Source: an uncultured Alphaproteobacteria bacterium
GTDB taxonomy: Bacteria; Pseudomonadota; Alphaproteobacteria; Caulobacterales; Caulobacteraceae
DNA length: 38,183 bases
Direction: 5' to 3'
Assembly (NCBI GenBank): GCA_903909375.1
Contig: CAIVVM010000070.1
Location: 1 to 38,183 of the forward strand
This document shows positions 1 to 7,090 of this stretch, one piece after another. Below the pieces are notes generated by a model that did no database searches, had not been told where the DNA came from, and worked only from the letters and a program-made list of their open reading frames with translations. Positions within the stretch are counted from its first letter, which is position 1. Each line of letters starts with the position of its first letter. The translations under genes and the position numbers were made by a program.

Positions 1-141
1 AAGCCCCCTCCACCCTGCTGCGCAGGGTCCCCCTCCCCCGATGGGGGAGGAGAAATAGCGCCCGCCGCCGGCTATTCCCCCTGCCTCAAGGGCGGCATCG
101 CGCCGGCCTTCGTCCCCCACCGCTATGTGCGGAAGGCATGA
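1..141 (+). CDS. gcvT: Aminomethyltransferase GcvT, C-terminal end (partial)
   Basis: This is an open frame running in from the left edge and stopping at TGA 139-141. Its last residues (FVPHRYVRKA) resemble the usual GcvT C-terminus, which ends in a PFVPxRY-type motif. GcvT is the tetrahydrofolate-dependent T-protein of the glycine cleavage system, and gcvH, gcvPA and gcvPB follow directly, which supports the call. The frame upstream of these residues is odd. Bases 1-52 form two small palindromes and are read as a Pro/Gly/Cys-rich stretch, not as GcvT sequence, so a repeat seems to have inserted in frame near the 3' end. The rest of the gene lies outside the window. The identification rests on about 14 residues plus context. 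Confidence 0.6.
   Translation, partial: KPPPPCCAGSPSPDGGGEIAPAAGYSPCLKGGIAPAFVPHRYVRKA
10..52. repeat. Palindromic repeat within the gcvT 3' end
   Basis: Two adjacent hairpins are visible: CCCTG/CAGGG around a short CTGCG loop (about 13-27), and CCTCCCCC/GGGGGAGG around GAT (about 32-50). They look like a short intergenic palindromic element, yet here they stay open in the gcvT reading frame. No second copy is seen in this window, so repeat status is inferred from structure. Confidence 0.5.
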
Positions 142-181
142 CCATGCCGTCTTCCACCGCGCCCCAGGCGCAATCCAACAG

Positions 182-252
182 ACCGCAGAAAACGCAGAAG
201 GTCGCAGAAACAGGCCACCGCCCCTTCTGCGCCTTTCTGCGTTTTCTGCGGT
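182..252. repeat. Long inverted repeat between gcvT and gcvH
   Basis: Arms 182-199 and 235-252 are perfect 18-base reverse complements (ACCGCAGAAAACGCAGAA). The pairing continues inward over 200-209 and 225-234 with two mismatches, leaving a loop of about 15 bases. The predicted hairpin therefore has about 28 pairs. It lacks a following T-tract, so it reads as an intergenic palindromic element and not as a terminator. In the gcvT-gcvH mRNA it would fold just upstream of the gcvH ribosome site. Confidence 0.7.
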
Positions 253-300
253 TCCAGTATTCGGGCGGCTCCGCCGCCATCCGCCTCCAGGAGACCTGAA

Positions 301-666
301 ATGCGCTTCACCAAGGACCACGAGTGGGTCACCCTCGACGGCGACATCGCCACCATCGGCATCAGCGCCCACGCCGCCGAGCAGCTGGGCGATGTGGTGT
401 TTGTCGAGACGCCTGAACTCGGCAAGGCCGTGAAGGCCGGCGACGCCTTCGCCGTGGTCGAGAGCGTCAAGGCCGCCTCCGACGTCTACGCCCCGATCTC
501 CGGCGAGGTGGTGGACGCCAACACCGTGCTGGGCGACGCCCCCGAAACCGTCAACGCCGACCCCGAGAACGGCGGCTGGTTCGCGAAGGTCAAGGTCGCC
601 AATGCATCAGAGTACGACGCCCTGATGGACCGCCCCGCCTATGAAGCCTTTCTGGCCACCCAGTGA
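301..666 (+). CDS. gcvH: Glycine cleavage system H protein
   Basis: The 121-residue protein has the length and fold pattern of GcvH, the lipoyl carrier that shuttles the aminomethyl group from P-protein to T-protein and the dihydrolipoyl group to L-protein. The N-terminus ([11 protein letters not shown]) is the classic H-protein opening. The lipoylated lysine is Lys57, inside [14 protein letters not shown]. The C-terminal stretch NGGWFAKVK is also conserved. ATG 301 is preceded by AGGAG at 289-293, so the start is secure. It lies between gcvT and gcvPA, with palindromic repeats on both sides, and is probably co-transcribed with them. Confidence 0.97.
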   Translation: MRFTKDHEWVTLDGDIATIGISAHAAEQLGDVVFVETPELGKAVKAGDAFAVVESVKAASDVYAPISGEVVDANTVLGDAPETVNADPENGGWFAKVKVANASEYDALMDRPAYEAFLATQ

Positions 667-675
667 TCCTCTCTT

Positions 676-802
676 CCGCTCATCCCGGCGAATGCCGGGA
701 CCCAGATGGCAAGACTCAGAGGTGGGCTCCAGTAGCGCGGCGCACCGCCAGCCTGGCTTGCAACCTTCGGATCTGGGTCCCGGCATTCGCCGGGATGAGC
801 GG
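676..802. repeat. Perfect 32-bp inverted repeat flanking a 63-bp spacer
   Basis: Arms 676-707 and 771-802 are exact reverse complements over 32 bases; each holds a CCCGGCGAATGCCGGG-type core, which is itself an imperfect palindrome. The spacer 708-770 has no gene. The arm belongs to a repeat type common in proteobacterial intergenic DNA, known for encoding PANAGTQ-like peptides when read through. The pair of inverted copies with a spacer looks like a small non-autonomous element sitting between gcvH and gcvPA. Confidence 0.8.
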
Positions 803-838
803 AGTCTTTGAACACCAATCGGCTTGCAGGATTACCCC

Positions 839-2182
839 ATGAGATACCTCCCCCTCACCACCGACGACCGGACAGAGATGCTGGGCGTGATCGGCGCGGC
901 CGATATTGACGCGCTGTTCGTCGATGTGCCCGCCGCCGCCCGCAAGCGCGAGCTGTTCGACCTGCCCCGCCATGCCGGCGAGCTGGAGGTCGAGCGCGAG
1001 CTGGCGGCGCTGTCGGCCATGAGCCGGCCGGCCGGCGCGGGGCCGTTCTTCTGCGGGGCCGGGGCCTACAAGCACCATGTGCCGGCCACGGTCGACCATG
1101 TGATCCAGCGGTCGGAGTTCCTGACCAGCTATACCCCCTACCAGCCCGAGATCGCGCAGGGCACCCTGCAGGTGCTGTTCGAATTCCAGACCCAGGTCGC
1201 CGCGCTCACCGGCCTCGATGTGGCCAATGCGTCGATGTACGACGGCTCCACCGCCTGCGCGGAAGCCGTGATGATGGCCAAGCGCGTGACGCGGCGCGAG
1301 AAGGCGATCCTCTCCGGCGGCCTGCACCCACACTATGCCGCCACCACCCAGACCATCGCCCATGCCGAAGGCATGGAGATCGTTCGCCAGGCCGCCGCCG
1401 TCGACGCCGAGGCCGCCGTGATCGCCGCCATCGACGCGACCACTGCCTGTGTCGTGGTCCAGACGCCGAATGTGTTCGGGGTGGTCACCGACGTGACGAA
1501 GATCGCCGAGGCCGCCCACGCCGCCGGCGCCCTGCTGATCGTGGTGACGACCGAGGCCGTATCCTTCGGCCTGCTGAAATCGCCGGGTGAGATGGGCGCC
1601 GATATCGCCGTCGCCGAGGGTCAGTCGATCGGCAATGCGCTGAACTACGGTGGTCCCTACGTCGGCCTGTTTGCGGTGCGCGAGAAGCTGGTCCGCCAGA
1701 TGCCCGGCCGCGTGTGCGGCGAGACCGTCGACGCCGATGGTCGGCGCGGCTTTGTGCTCACCCTGTCCACCCGGGAGCAGCACATCCGCCGGGACAAGGC
1801 GACGTCCAACATCTGCACCAACTCCGGCCTCTGCGCGCTCGCCTTCACCATTCACATGAGCCTGCTGGGCGGGACGGGCCTGCGCCAGCTGGCGGCCATC
1901 AACCACAGCCGGGCCCGCGAGCTGAAGGCGGCTGTCGAGGCTGTGGGTCTTGAGGTCCTGACGCCCCGGTTCTTCAACGAGATCGCCGTGCGCACGCCCG
2001 GCCCCGCCGCGGCCCTGGTCGAAGACCTGCTGGCCGATGGCGTGATCGCCGGCGTCCCCTACTCGCGTCTCGATCCCCACGCCGGCCTGGACGACGTCCT
2101 GCTGCTGGCCGCGACTGAAACCACCACGTCGGAAGACATCGCCGCCCTGAGAGGCGCCCTCGCCCGGAGGCTCGGCCAATGA
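839..2182 (+). CDS. gcvPA: Glycine dehydrogenase (decarboxylating) subunit 1
   Basis: This 447-residue protein is the N-terminal half of a two-subunit P-protein. Together with GcvPB it decarboxylates glycine and passes the aminomethyl group to lipoyl-GcvH. Family features include the opening [11 protein letters not shown] with a MLxxIG-like stretch, [11 protein letters not shown], the segment [14 protein letters not shown], and [14 protein letters not shown]. The ATG at 839 is preferred because AGGATT lies at 828-833; an in-frame TTG at 824 would overlap that ribosome site. Its TGA overlaps the gcvPB ATG (ATGA at 2179-2182), so the two subunits are translationally coupled, fitting a 1:1 complex. 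Confidence 0.96.
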   Translation: MRYLPLTTDDRTEMLGVIGAADIDALFVDVPAAARKRELFDLPRHAGELEVERELAALSAMSRPAGAGPFFCGAGAYKHHVPATVDHVIQRSEFLTSYTPYQPEIAQGTLQVLFEFQTQVAALTGLDVANASMYDGSTACAEAVMMAKRVTRREKAILSGGLHPHYAATTQTIAHAEGMEIVRQAAAVDAEAAVIAAIDATTACVVVQTPNVFGVVTDVTKIAEAAHAAGALLIVVTTEAVSFGLLKSPGEMGADIAVAEGQSIGNALNYGGPYVGLFAVREKLVRQMPGRVCGETVDADGRRGFVLTLSTREQHIRRDKATSNICTNSGLCALAFTIHMSLLGGTGLRQLAAINHSRARELKAAVEAVGLEVLTPRFFNEIAVRTPGPAAALVEDLLADGVIAGVPYSRLDPHAGLDDVLLLAATETTTSEDIAALRGALARRLGQ

Positions 2183-3759
2183 CCATGAACACCGTAGGTC
2201 GTCCCACCCGTCCCGAGGGATCGGCGGCAAACACCGGTTTCACCTCCCTGACCGGCGCGCGAGGGCTGCTGCAGGATGAGCCGCTGATCTTTGAACTGGG
2301 CGGATGGGACAAGACCGGCGTCGATCTGGACGAGGCCGAACACGATGCCTCAGATCTGGCCGGCCTGACCCGCGCCGGGGTGCCCCTGCCGGGCCTCTCC
2401 GAGCCTGAGACGATGCGTCACTTCGTGCGGCTCAGCCAGAAGAACCACGCCATCGACCTGGCGCTCTATCCGCTGGGCTCGTGCACCATGAAGCACAACC
2501 CGCGCCTCAACGAGAAGGCCGCCCGCATGGCCGGCTTCGCCGACCTGCACCCGCTGGCGCCGGTCTCGACGACCCAGGGGGCGCTGGAGCTGATGGACCG
2601 TCTGGCCCATTGGCTGAAGACCCTCACCGGCATGCCCGCCGTCGCCATGACCCCCAAGGCCGGCGCTCACGGCGAGCTCTGCGGCCTGCTCTGCATCAAG
2701 GCCGCTCACGAGGCCGCCGGCCAGGGCTTGCGCCGCACCGTGCTGGTCCCCACCTCCGCCCACGGCACCAACCCCGCCACCGCCGCCTTCGTAGGTTATA
2801 ACGTAACAGAAATCGCCCAGACCCCCGACGGCCGCGTGGACCTCGCCGACCTCGAGGCCAAGCTCGGCCCCCACGTCGCGGCGATCATGGTCACCAACCC
2901 CAACACCTGCGGCCTGTTCGAGCGCGACATCCTCGAGATCAGCCGCCTGACCCACGCTGCCGGAGCCTACTTCTATTGCGACGGCGCCAACTTCAACGCC
3001 ATCGTCGGCCGGGTCCGCCCCGGCGACCTGGGCGTCGACGCCATGCACATCAACCTGCACAAGACCTTCTCGACGCCACACGGCGGCGGCGGACCAGGCG
3101 CCGGACCGGTGGTGCTGTCGGCGGCGCTGGCGCCCTTCGCACCGGCGCCCTGGGTAGTGAATGGTCCTGAGGGGCTGCACCTCGTTGAGGAAGCCACTGC
3201 CGAGGCGACCCAGGCGTTCGGGCGCATGTCGGCCTTCCATGGCCAGATGGGCATGTTCGTTCGTGCCTATGCCTATATGCGCAGCCACGGTTCCGACGGG
3301 CTACGCCAGGTCGCCGAGGACGCCGTCCTGAACGCAAACTACATCAAGGCGCGGCTCTCAGGCGCCATGAGCCCTGCCTTCCCGGATGGCCCCTGCATGC
3401 ATGAGGCGTTGTTCGACGACGCCTGGCTGGAGGGGACCGGGATCACCACGCTGGACTTCGCCAAGGCGATGATCGACGAGGGCTTCCATCCGATGACCAT
3501 GTACTTCCCGCTGGTAGTCCACGGCGCAATGTTGATCGAGCCGACGGAAACCGAGTCCAAGCGCGAACTGGACCGATTCTGCGACGCCTTGCTGGCCCTC
3601 GCCCAGACGGCCAGGGCGGGCGATGCGGACCGCTTCAAGGGCGCGCCATACCTCGCGCCGTTGCGCCGGCTGGACGAGACCCTGGCTGCACGCAAGCCGA
3701 AGCTGGCGTGGCGGTCAGAGCCTGCCACTGTGGCGCCGACGCCATTGGCCGCCGAATAG
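2179..3759 (+). CDS. gcvPB: Glycine dehydrogenase (decarboxylating) subunit 2
   Basis: This 526-residue protein is the C-terminal, PLP-binding half of split P-protein. The PLP lysine is Lys295 in [17 protein letters not shown], followed by the glycine-rich loop typical of the family. Other family marks are [13 protein letters not shown] and the segment [11 protein letters not shown]. The start overlaps the gcvPA stop by four bases. A proline/alanine-rich tail of about 20 residues after KPKLAW looks like a lineage extension and lacks known function. It is the last gene of the glycine cleavage run. A weak hairpin (3831-3856) follows, but it lacks a T-tract. Confidence 0.96.
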   Translation: MTMNTVGRPTRPEGSAANTGFTSLTGARGLLQDEPLIFELGGWDKTGVDLDEAEHDASDLAGLTRAGVPLPGLSEPETMRHFVRLSQKNHAIDLALYPLGSCTMKHNPRLNEKAARMAGFADLHPLAPVSTTQGALELMDRLAHWLKTLTGMPAVAMTPKAGAHGELCGLLCIKAAHEAAGQGLRRTVLVPTSAHGTNPATAAFVGYNVTEIAQTPDGRVDLADLEAKLGPHVAAIMVTNPNTCGLFERDILEISRLTHAAGAYFYCDGANFNAIVGRVRPGDLGVDAMHINLHKTFSTPHGGGGPGAGPVVLSAALAPFAPAPWVVNGPEGLHLVEEATAEATQAFGRMSAFHGQMGMFVRAYAYMRSHGSDGLRQVAEDAVLNANYIKARLSGAMSPAFPDGPCMHEALFDDAWLEGTGITTLDFAKAMIDEGFHPMTMYFPLVVHGAMLIEPTETESKRELDRFCDALLALAQTARAGDADRFKGAPYLAPLRRLDETLAARKPKLAWRSEPATVAPTPLAAE

Positions 3760-3830
3760 ATTCGGGGCACCGCGAATTCCTGGAACCGTGCCTTTACGAG
3801 TCGGCGGTACGAACGCATATGGAACGCGTG

Positions 3831-3856
3831 ACGGCGGAACCTCCCCGCTCCGCCGT
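3831..3856. terminator. Weak hairpin downstream of gcvPB
   Basis: ACGGCGGA (3831-3838) pairs with TCCGCCGT (3849-3856) around a 10-base loop. No run of T follows, so it could be a Rho-independent terminator only in a loose sense, or simply a stabilising 3' structure. The rest of 3760-3876 shows nothing else recognisable. Confidence 0.3.
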
Positions 3857-3876
3857 GCACTCCCCAGGTCTAAAAA

Positions 3877-4311
3877 GTGTCTTTCGCCATGCCATCGCTG
3901 CGCGTGCATCGCGCCACGGACGAGGTTGCCCGCGAGATCGCCGCGCGCTTGAAGCGCGTGGGCATGGTGCTGTTTGGCCTGTTGATCATTCTGGCTGGTG
4001 TCTTGATCTCCCCGCTCCCCGGCCCGGGCGGCATTCCGGTGATCGTCGTCGGTCTGATGATTGTTCTGAAGAACTCGTTCAAGGCGCGCCGCCAGTTCGT
4101 CCGCCTGCATCGCGCGCATCCACGGATGATATCGCCAATCCGAAGGCTGCTACGGCGGGACCCGGAGTTTGTCGCGCTGTTCTATCAGCAGTATTTGCGA
4201 GTGGAGCGGCTACTGCTGCCACGGCGTATGCGAATTGCTGTGCGGCTCCGCACCCGGATGCGGCGCAGTCGGCGCGCTCCCCCCACGCCGGTGACACGCC
4301 CCGACTTGTGA
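3877..4311 (+). CDS. PGPGW-type small transmembrane protein
   Basis: The protein is 144 residues long. A hydrophobic hairpin (roughly residues 27-63) holds the motif SPLPGPGGIPVIVVG, characteristic of the PGPGW family of putative membrane proteins. It is followed by a strongly basic cytoplasmic tail (many Arg, RRLLRRD and RTRMRRSRR). No catalytic motif is visible and the function of the family is not known to me. GTG 3877 is chosen because AGG lies about ten bases upstream; ATG 3889 is a good alternative, giving MPSLRVHRATDEV. It runs toward the end of the ATP synthase operon, with two bases between the convergent stops. Confidence 0.75.
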   Translation: MSFAMPSLRVHRATDEVAREIAARLKRVGMVLFGLLIILAGVLISPLPGPGGIPVIVVGLMIVLKNSFKARRQFVRLHRAHPRMISPIRRLLRRDPEFVALFYQQYLRVERLLLPRRMRIAVRLRTRMRRSRRAPPTPVTRPDL

Positions 4312-4313
4312 AC

Positions 4314-4820
4314 CTACTGCAGTTTCGTGGCCAACTGCCCGAGCGCCTTGTCGATAAGCGGGTCGGACTTTGCGCCCGATATGCGTTGGGTGAGTACACG
4401 TTCGGCCATCTGCGCCGCCATCTCAGCAGCCGCCGCCTTCACGTCCGCGGCGGCCTGGGCCTCCGCAACCTGAATACGTTGTTCGGTCAGTTTCTGGCGA
4501 CGTGCAAGGCTTTCTTCCAGTTTGGCCTTGGCTTCGGCTTCAAAAATGCGGACCTGCTCCTGGGCTGAAGCCAACATTTCCTCGGCCTGACGTTGTGCAG
4601 CTTCTCGCTCGTCCTGCAGTTCCTTCAAGAGACGTTGGGCTTCATCACGAATGCGCGCCGCCTCATCCAGATCGGCCTTGATCGTCGCGGCGCTAGCATC
4701 AAGAGTTGCTGCGATGGTGCGAGGCGCCTTGGCGACAAAGACGACGATGGCGAGGAAAATCAGGAGGCCGATACCGACCCAGAACTGGGCCTCGGCGGGG
4801 TTCAGGAACGCGGGCATCAT
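4314..4820 (-). CDS. atpF: F0F1 ATP synthase subunit b
   Basis: This 168-residue protein has one N-terminal membrane helix (about residues 13-31, FWVGIGLLIFLAIVVFVA). A long charged, alanine-rich coiled coil follows and forms the peripheral stalk joining F0 to F1. It is the last gene of the F0 operon, and its ATG overlaps the stop of the b' gene (4817-4820), indicating translational coupling. Two different b-type subunits (b and b') form a heterodimeric stalk in photosynthetic and many other alphaproteobacteria. Assigning b to this gene and b' to the upstream one follows gene order and the shorter N-terminus here. Confidence 0.92.
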   Translation of the reverse strand: MMPAFLNPAEAQFWVGIGLLIFLAIVVFVAKAPRTIAATLDASAATIKADLDEAARIRDEAQRLLKELQDEREAAQRQAEEMLASAQEQVRIFEAEAKAKLEESLARRQKLTEQRIQVAEAQAAADVKAAAAEMAAQMAERVLTQRISGAKSDPLIDKALGQLATKLQ

Positions 4821-5428
4821 GCAATACTTTCTGCGGCCTTGGCCTCAGCGGCCGAGACTGGCTTACCGGTAAGCTTTGAAACAATGTCTGCGGCCGTCTC
4901 GCTCGCGATGCCGCGTACATTCGACATCGCCGCATCCCTCATACCACCGATCCGGACCTCCGCTTCATGGACCTTGGCGGCCAGTTCAGCGTCCTGCCCA
5001 GCTTGGGTGCGAGCCATGTCGTCCGATGCCTTGGCGCGGGCGTCGGCGACGAGCTTGCGTGAATCGGCGCGGGCTTTTTCAATGTCAGACTTCACTGCCT
5101 GAGCCTTAGCGTCGGACTCAGCCTGAACGCGGCGCGCTTCTGCCAAGGCATCCGCTATGGTTTGAGCGCGGATGTCTGTGATCGCTCGAAAACGCGGAAC
5201 GAAAACCCTCGCGAAGAGGACATAGAGGATCGCGAAGACGATGAGCAGCCAGACGATCTGCCCGCCCCAGTACTCAAAGCGGAACTGAGGCAAACCACCC
5301 TCAGCCTCGCTATGCCCAACCGTCTCGGTGTTCCCAGCGGGAGCCCCATGGACGGTTGCGCCGTGTGCGGCTTCATCAGCAGCGCCGGTTGCGCCGACAG
5401 GCGACGCGGGAGGAGATTCAGTGGCCAT
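4817..5428 (-). CDS. atpG: F0F1 ATP synthase subunit b' (second b-type subunit)
   Basis: This 203-residue stalk protein begins with about 55 low-complexity residues rich in Ala, Gly, Pro and His. A single membrane helix (WGGQIVWLLIVFAILYVLF) and a long Ala/Lys/Glu coiled coil follow. The extended N-terminus before the helix is typical of alphaproteobacterial b' subunits. It is downstream of atpE after a 70-base spacer carrying a GC-rich hairpin, and is coupled to atpF by an ATGA overlap. The symbol atpG is used here in the b' sense, not for the gamma subunit; atpF2 is an alternative name. Confidence 0.9.
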   Translation of the reverse strand: MATESPPASPVGATGAADEAAHGATVHGAPAGNTETVGHSEAEGGLPQFRFEYWGGQIVWLLIVFAILYVLFARVFVPRFRAITDIRAQTIADALAEARRVQAESDAKAQAVKSDIEKARADSRKLVADARAKASDDMARTQAGQDAELAAKVHEAEVRIGGMRDAAMSNVRGIASETAADIVSKLTGKPVSAAEAKAAESIA

Positions 5429-5454
5429 CAGGCTCGCAAGTCCTTGTAGTCCGC

Positions 5455-5487
5455 TGCAGGCGCGCCGCTTCGTGGCCGCGCGCCGCA
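5455..5487 (-). promoter_or_regulatory. GC-rich hairpin between atpE and b' gene
   Basis: GGCGCGC (5459-5465) pairs with GCGCGCC (5478-5484) around a 12-base loop, and with one bulge three more pairs extend it outward. It sits in the 70-base gap after atpE. A structure here could stabilise the atpE message or slow read-through into the b/b' genes, matching the need for many more c than b subunits. That role is inference. Confidence 0.45.
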
Positions 5488-5498
5488 GGCGGGCGGGC

Positions 5499-5723
5499 CT
5501 AGCTGAAGAGGATGAGGAGGCCGAGCACGAAGGCCAGGATTCCCAAAGCTTCGGTGAGAGCCGCGCCCAGGATCAGGTTAGTGAACTGGCCGGCGGCGGC
5601 CGATGGATTGCGCGTGGCGCCTTGCAGGAACCCGCTGAACAAGGTGCCCACGCCGATGCCCGCCCCGATCATGCCGAGGGTCGCGAGGCCCGCGCCGATG
5701 AACTTAGCCGCTTCCGCTTCCAT
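5499..5723 (-). CDS. atpE: F0F1 ATP synthase subunit c
   Basis: This 74-residue hairpin protein has two membrane helices. Helix 1 is glycine-rich ([20 protein letters not shown]). The polar loop carries Arg38-Asn39-Pro40, equivalent to the RQP loop that contacts gamma/epsilon. The proton-carrying carboxylate is Glu58 in helix 2 ([11 protein letters not shown]). Glu58 and the absence of a second carboxylate in helix 1 fit a proton-type ring. It lies between atpB and the b' gene in the usual alphaproteobacterial F0 order. Confidence 0.97.
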   Translation of the reverse strand: MEAEAAKFIGAGLATLGMIGAGIGVGTLFSGFLQGATRNPSAAAGQFTNLILGAALTEALGILAFVLGLLILFS

Positions 5724-5773
5724 GATATGTCGATCCTAATACGAAGTTGAGAGTTGAGGGTGATACCCGACCG

Positions 5774-6559
5774 CTAGTGATGATGGCCGAGGTTGACCAC
5801 GTCATTGAGATAGACGCAGGCGAGAACCGCGAAGACGAAGGCCTGAAGGAAGGCCACGAGAAATTCGAGAGCTGTCAGCGCAACGACGCCGCCCAGTGAC
5901 AGCATGGCGCCGGGTATGCCGAGCAGGCCAAGGCCGCCTCCAGCCGCCAAGGTGCCAAGGGAAATGACGAAGCCGGCAAACACCTTGAGGGCGACGTGTC
6001 CGCCCAGCATGTTTCCGAACAAACGAAGAGCCAGGGTGACCGGGCGGAGCAGGAACGAGATAAATTCGATCGGCGTAACCAGGATCAACATGTACCAGGG
6101 AACGCCGGCCGGCACGAAAAGCTTGTACATATTCGCGCCGTTACGAACGAACCCGATAATCAGAACCAGCAGCATAGTCATCGCCGCCAGCGTTGCGGTC
6201 ACCGCCAACTGCGACGTCGCCGTGAACACCAGGAACAGGCCGAGTACGTTCATCGCGAGGATAAATATGAAGAGAGTGAAAACGAAGGGAAAGAACTTCT
6301 TGCCCTCCGGCCCGATGATCGAGGTGGTCAGATTGTCGATATAGCCAAGCGCCGCCTCGCCCACCATCTGGAGGCGTCCAGGCACAACCTCGCCCCTACC
6401 GGTGGCCAGCGCGAAAAATCCAGCAACCCCGGCGGCGGCCAGGGTCATGGCCAGAGTCGAGTTTGTAAACGCCATATCTATGACGCCTATGCCCGGGACT
6501 GCGAAGTCTGGCAGATCCACGATTTTGTGGATCTCGAATTGATGCATCGGGTCGGCCAT
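5774..6559 (-). CDS. atpB: F0F1 ATP synthase subunit a
   Basis: This 261-residue multi-pass membrane protein is subunit a, which provides the two proton half-channels beside the c-ring. The essential arginine is Arg179 in LALRLFGNMLGGH, and the last helices carry the conserved pattern LEFLVAFLQAFVFAVL. The early motif MHQFEIHKI and the helix with NVLGL are also typical. It follows atpI by 16 bases and precedes atpE by 50 bases. The C-terminus ends in GHHH, as is common in this group. Start ATG 6559 gives MADPMHQFEIHK; an internal ATG four codons on is possible. Confidence 0.97.
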   Translation of the reverse strand: MADPMHQFEIHKIVDLPDFAVPGIGVIDMAFTNSTLAMTLAAAGVAGFFALATGRGEVVPGRLQMVGEAALGYIDNLTTSIIGPEGKKFFPFVFTLFIFILAMNVLGLFLVFTATSQLAVTATLAAMTMLLVLIIGFVRNGANMYKLFVPAGVPWYMLILVTPIEFISFLLRPVTLALRLFGNMLGGHVALKVFAGFVISLGTLAAGGGLGLLGIPGAMLSLGGVVALTALEFLVAFLQAFVFAVLACVYLNDVVNLGHHH

Positions 6560-6575
6560 GCCGCCTCGAACTCCC

Positions 6576-6929
6576 TTAATCGTCTTCTTCGTCGTCCGGG
6601 GGCAAGTCCCGCGCGGGGCCTAACTCTCGCTCGAGATCGGCCGACATCTTTCGAGCCGAACCCACCGCCATCCAGATCGACACGCCGAAGCCCACCAGGA
6701 CCCCGACGATCATTCCCCAAGGTTGCGTTCGAGCCAGCACATCAATCGCGGCGCCGAAACCCAACCCTACGAACAGCCCCCCCAACAGCACGCCGAGGAG
6801 CCGATAACCGTAACCTGCTGCCTTGACGCCATAGTCCTGCGGAACAGGGACAGCGCGAGCCTCCAGAGCTCCAGCCCGAGCGCTTAGGTTCCGAAGCGCT
6901 TCGTCGCGCATCTCGTCATCCGGCGTCAT
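6576..6929 (-). CDS. atpI: F0F1 ATP synthase assembly protein AtpI
   Basis: This 117-residue protein has two membrane helices (about residues 42-65 and 71-90) and a charged, acidic C-terminus (PPDDEEDD). It matches the AtpI/AtpZ family by size and position. AtpI is a non-structural factor linked to c-ring assembly and metal or ion supply to the synthase. It is the first gene of the operon, directly upstream of atpB, and the only clear promoter (6989-7015) lies about 60 bases before its ATG. Sequence conservation in this family is low, so operon position carries much of the evidence. Confidence 0.85.
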   Translation of the reverse strand: MTPDDEMRDEALRNLSARAGALEARAVPVPQDYGVKAAGYGYRLLGVLLGGLFVGLGFGAAIDVLARTQPWGMIVGVLVGFGVSIWMAVGSARKMSADLERELGPARDLPPDDEEDD

Positions 6930-6988
6930 GGTATGGAGGCCTCTTGGCCCGTAACCCCGCTAAGCCCGGGGCTTCAGGTCGGGCGGAA

Positions 6989-7015
6989 ACTATAGACGAC
7001 GCTGCAGTGCGTCAA
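6989..7015 (-). promoter_or_regulatory. Housekeeping promoter for the F0 ATP synthase operon
   Basis: Read on the minus strand, TTGACG (7015-7010) is followed after 15 bases by TATAGT (6994-6989) within a GTCTATAGT context. This fits the Caulobacter housekeeping pattern TTGACGS-N10-14-GCTANAWC. It lies between smc and atpI and faces atpI. A GC-rich near-palindrome AAGCCCGGGGCTT (6962-6974) lies in the leader. Confidence 0.65.
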
Positions 7016-7090
7016 GGCTGGGCGCGTTTCGATCAACATCCTGATTTTGTTTGATTTTCCATCCACTCCAACATTGCGTCCGCTGAAGTC

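Noticed and set aside
716..2230. 504-codon open frame antisense to gcvPA
   Set aside because: It is a mirror of the GC-rich gcvPA frame. Its composition (Gly/His/Ala/Gln-rich) is typical of antisense frames, and it begins in the inverted repeat; gcvPA has full family motifs.
2350..3288. 312-codon open frame antisense to gcvPB
   Set aside because: Shadow of gcvPB; Gly/Val/His-rich composition and no start signal.
5996..6826. 276-codon plus-strand frame across atpB and atpI
   Set aside because: It spans two genes with clear membrane-protein signatures on the other strand and has a composition (Arg/Gln/His-rich) typical of antisense frames.
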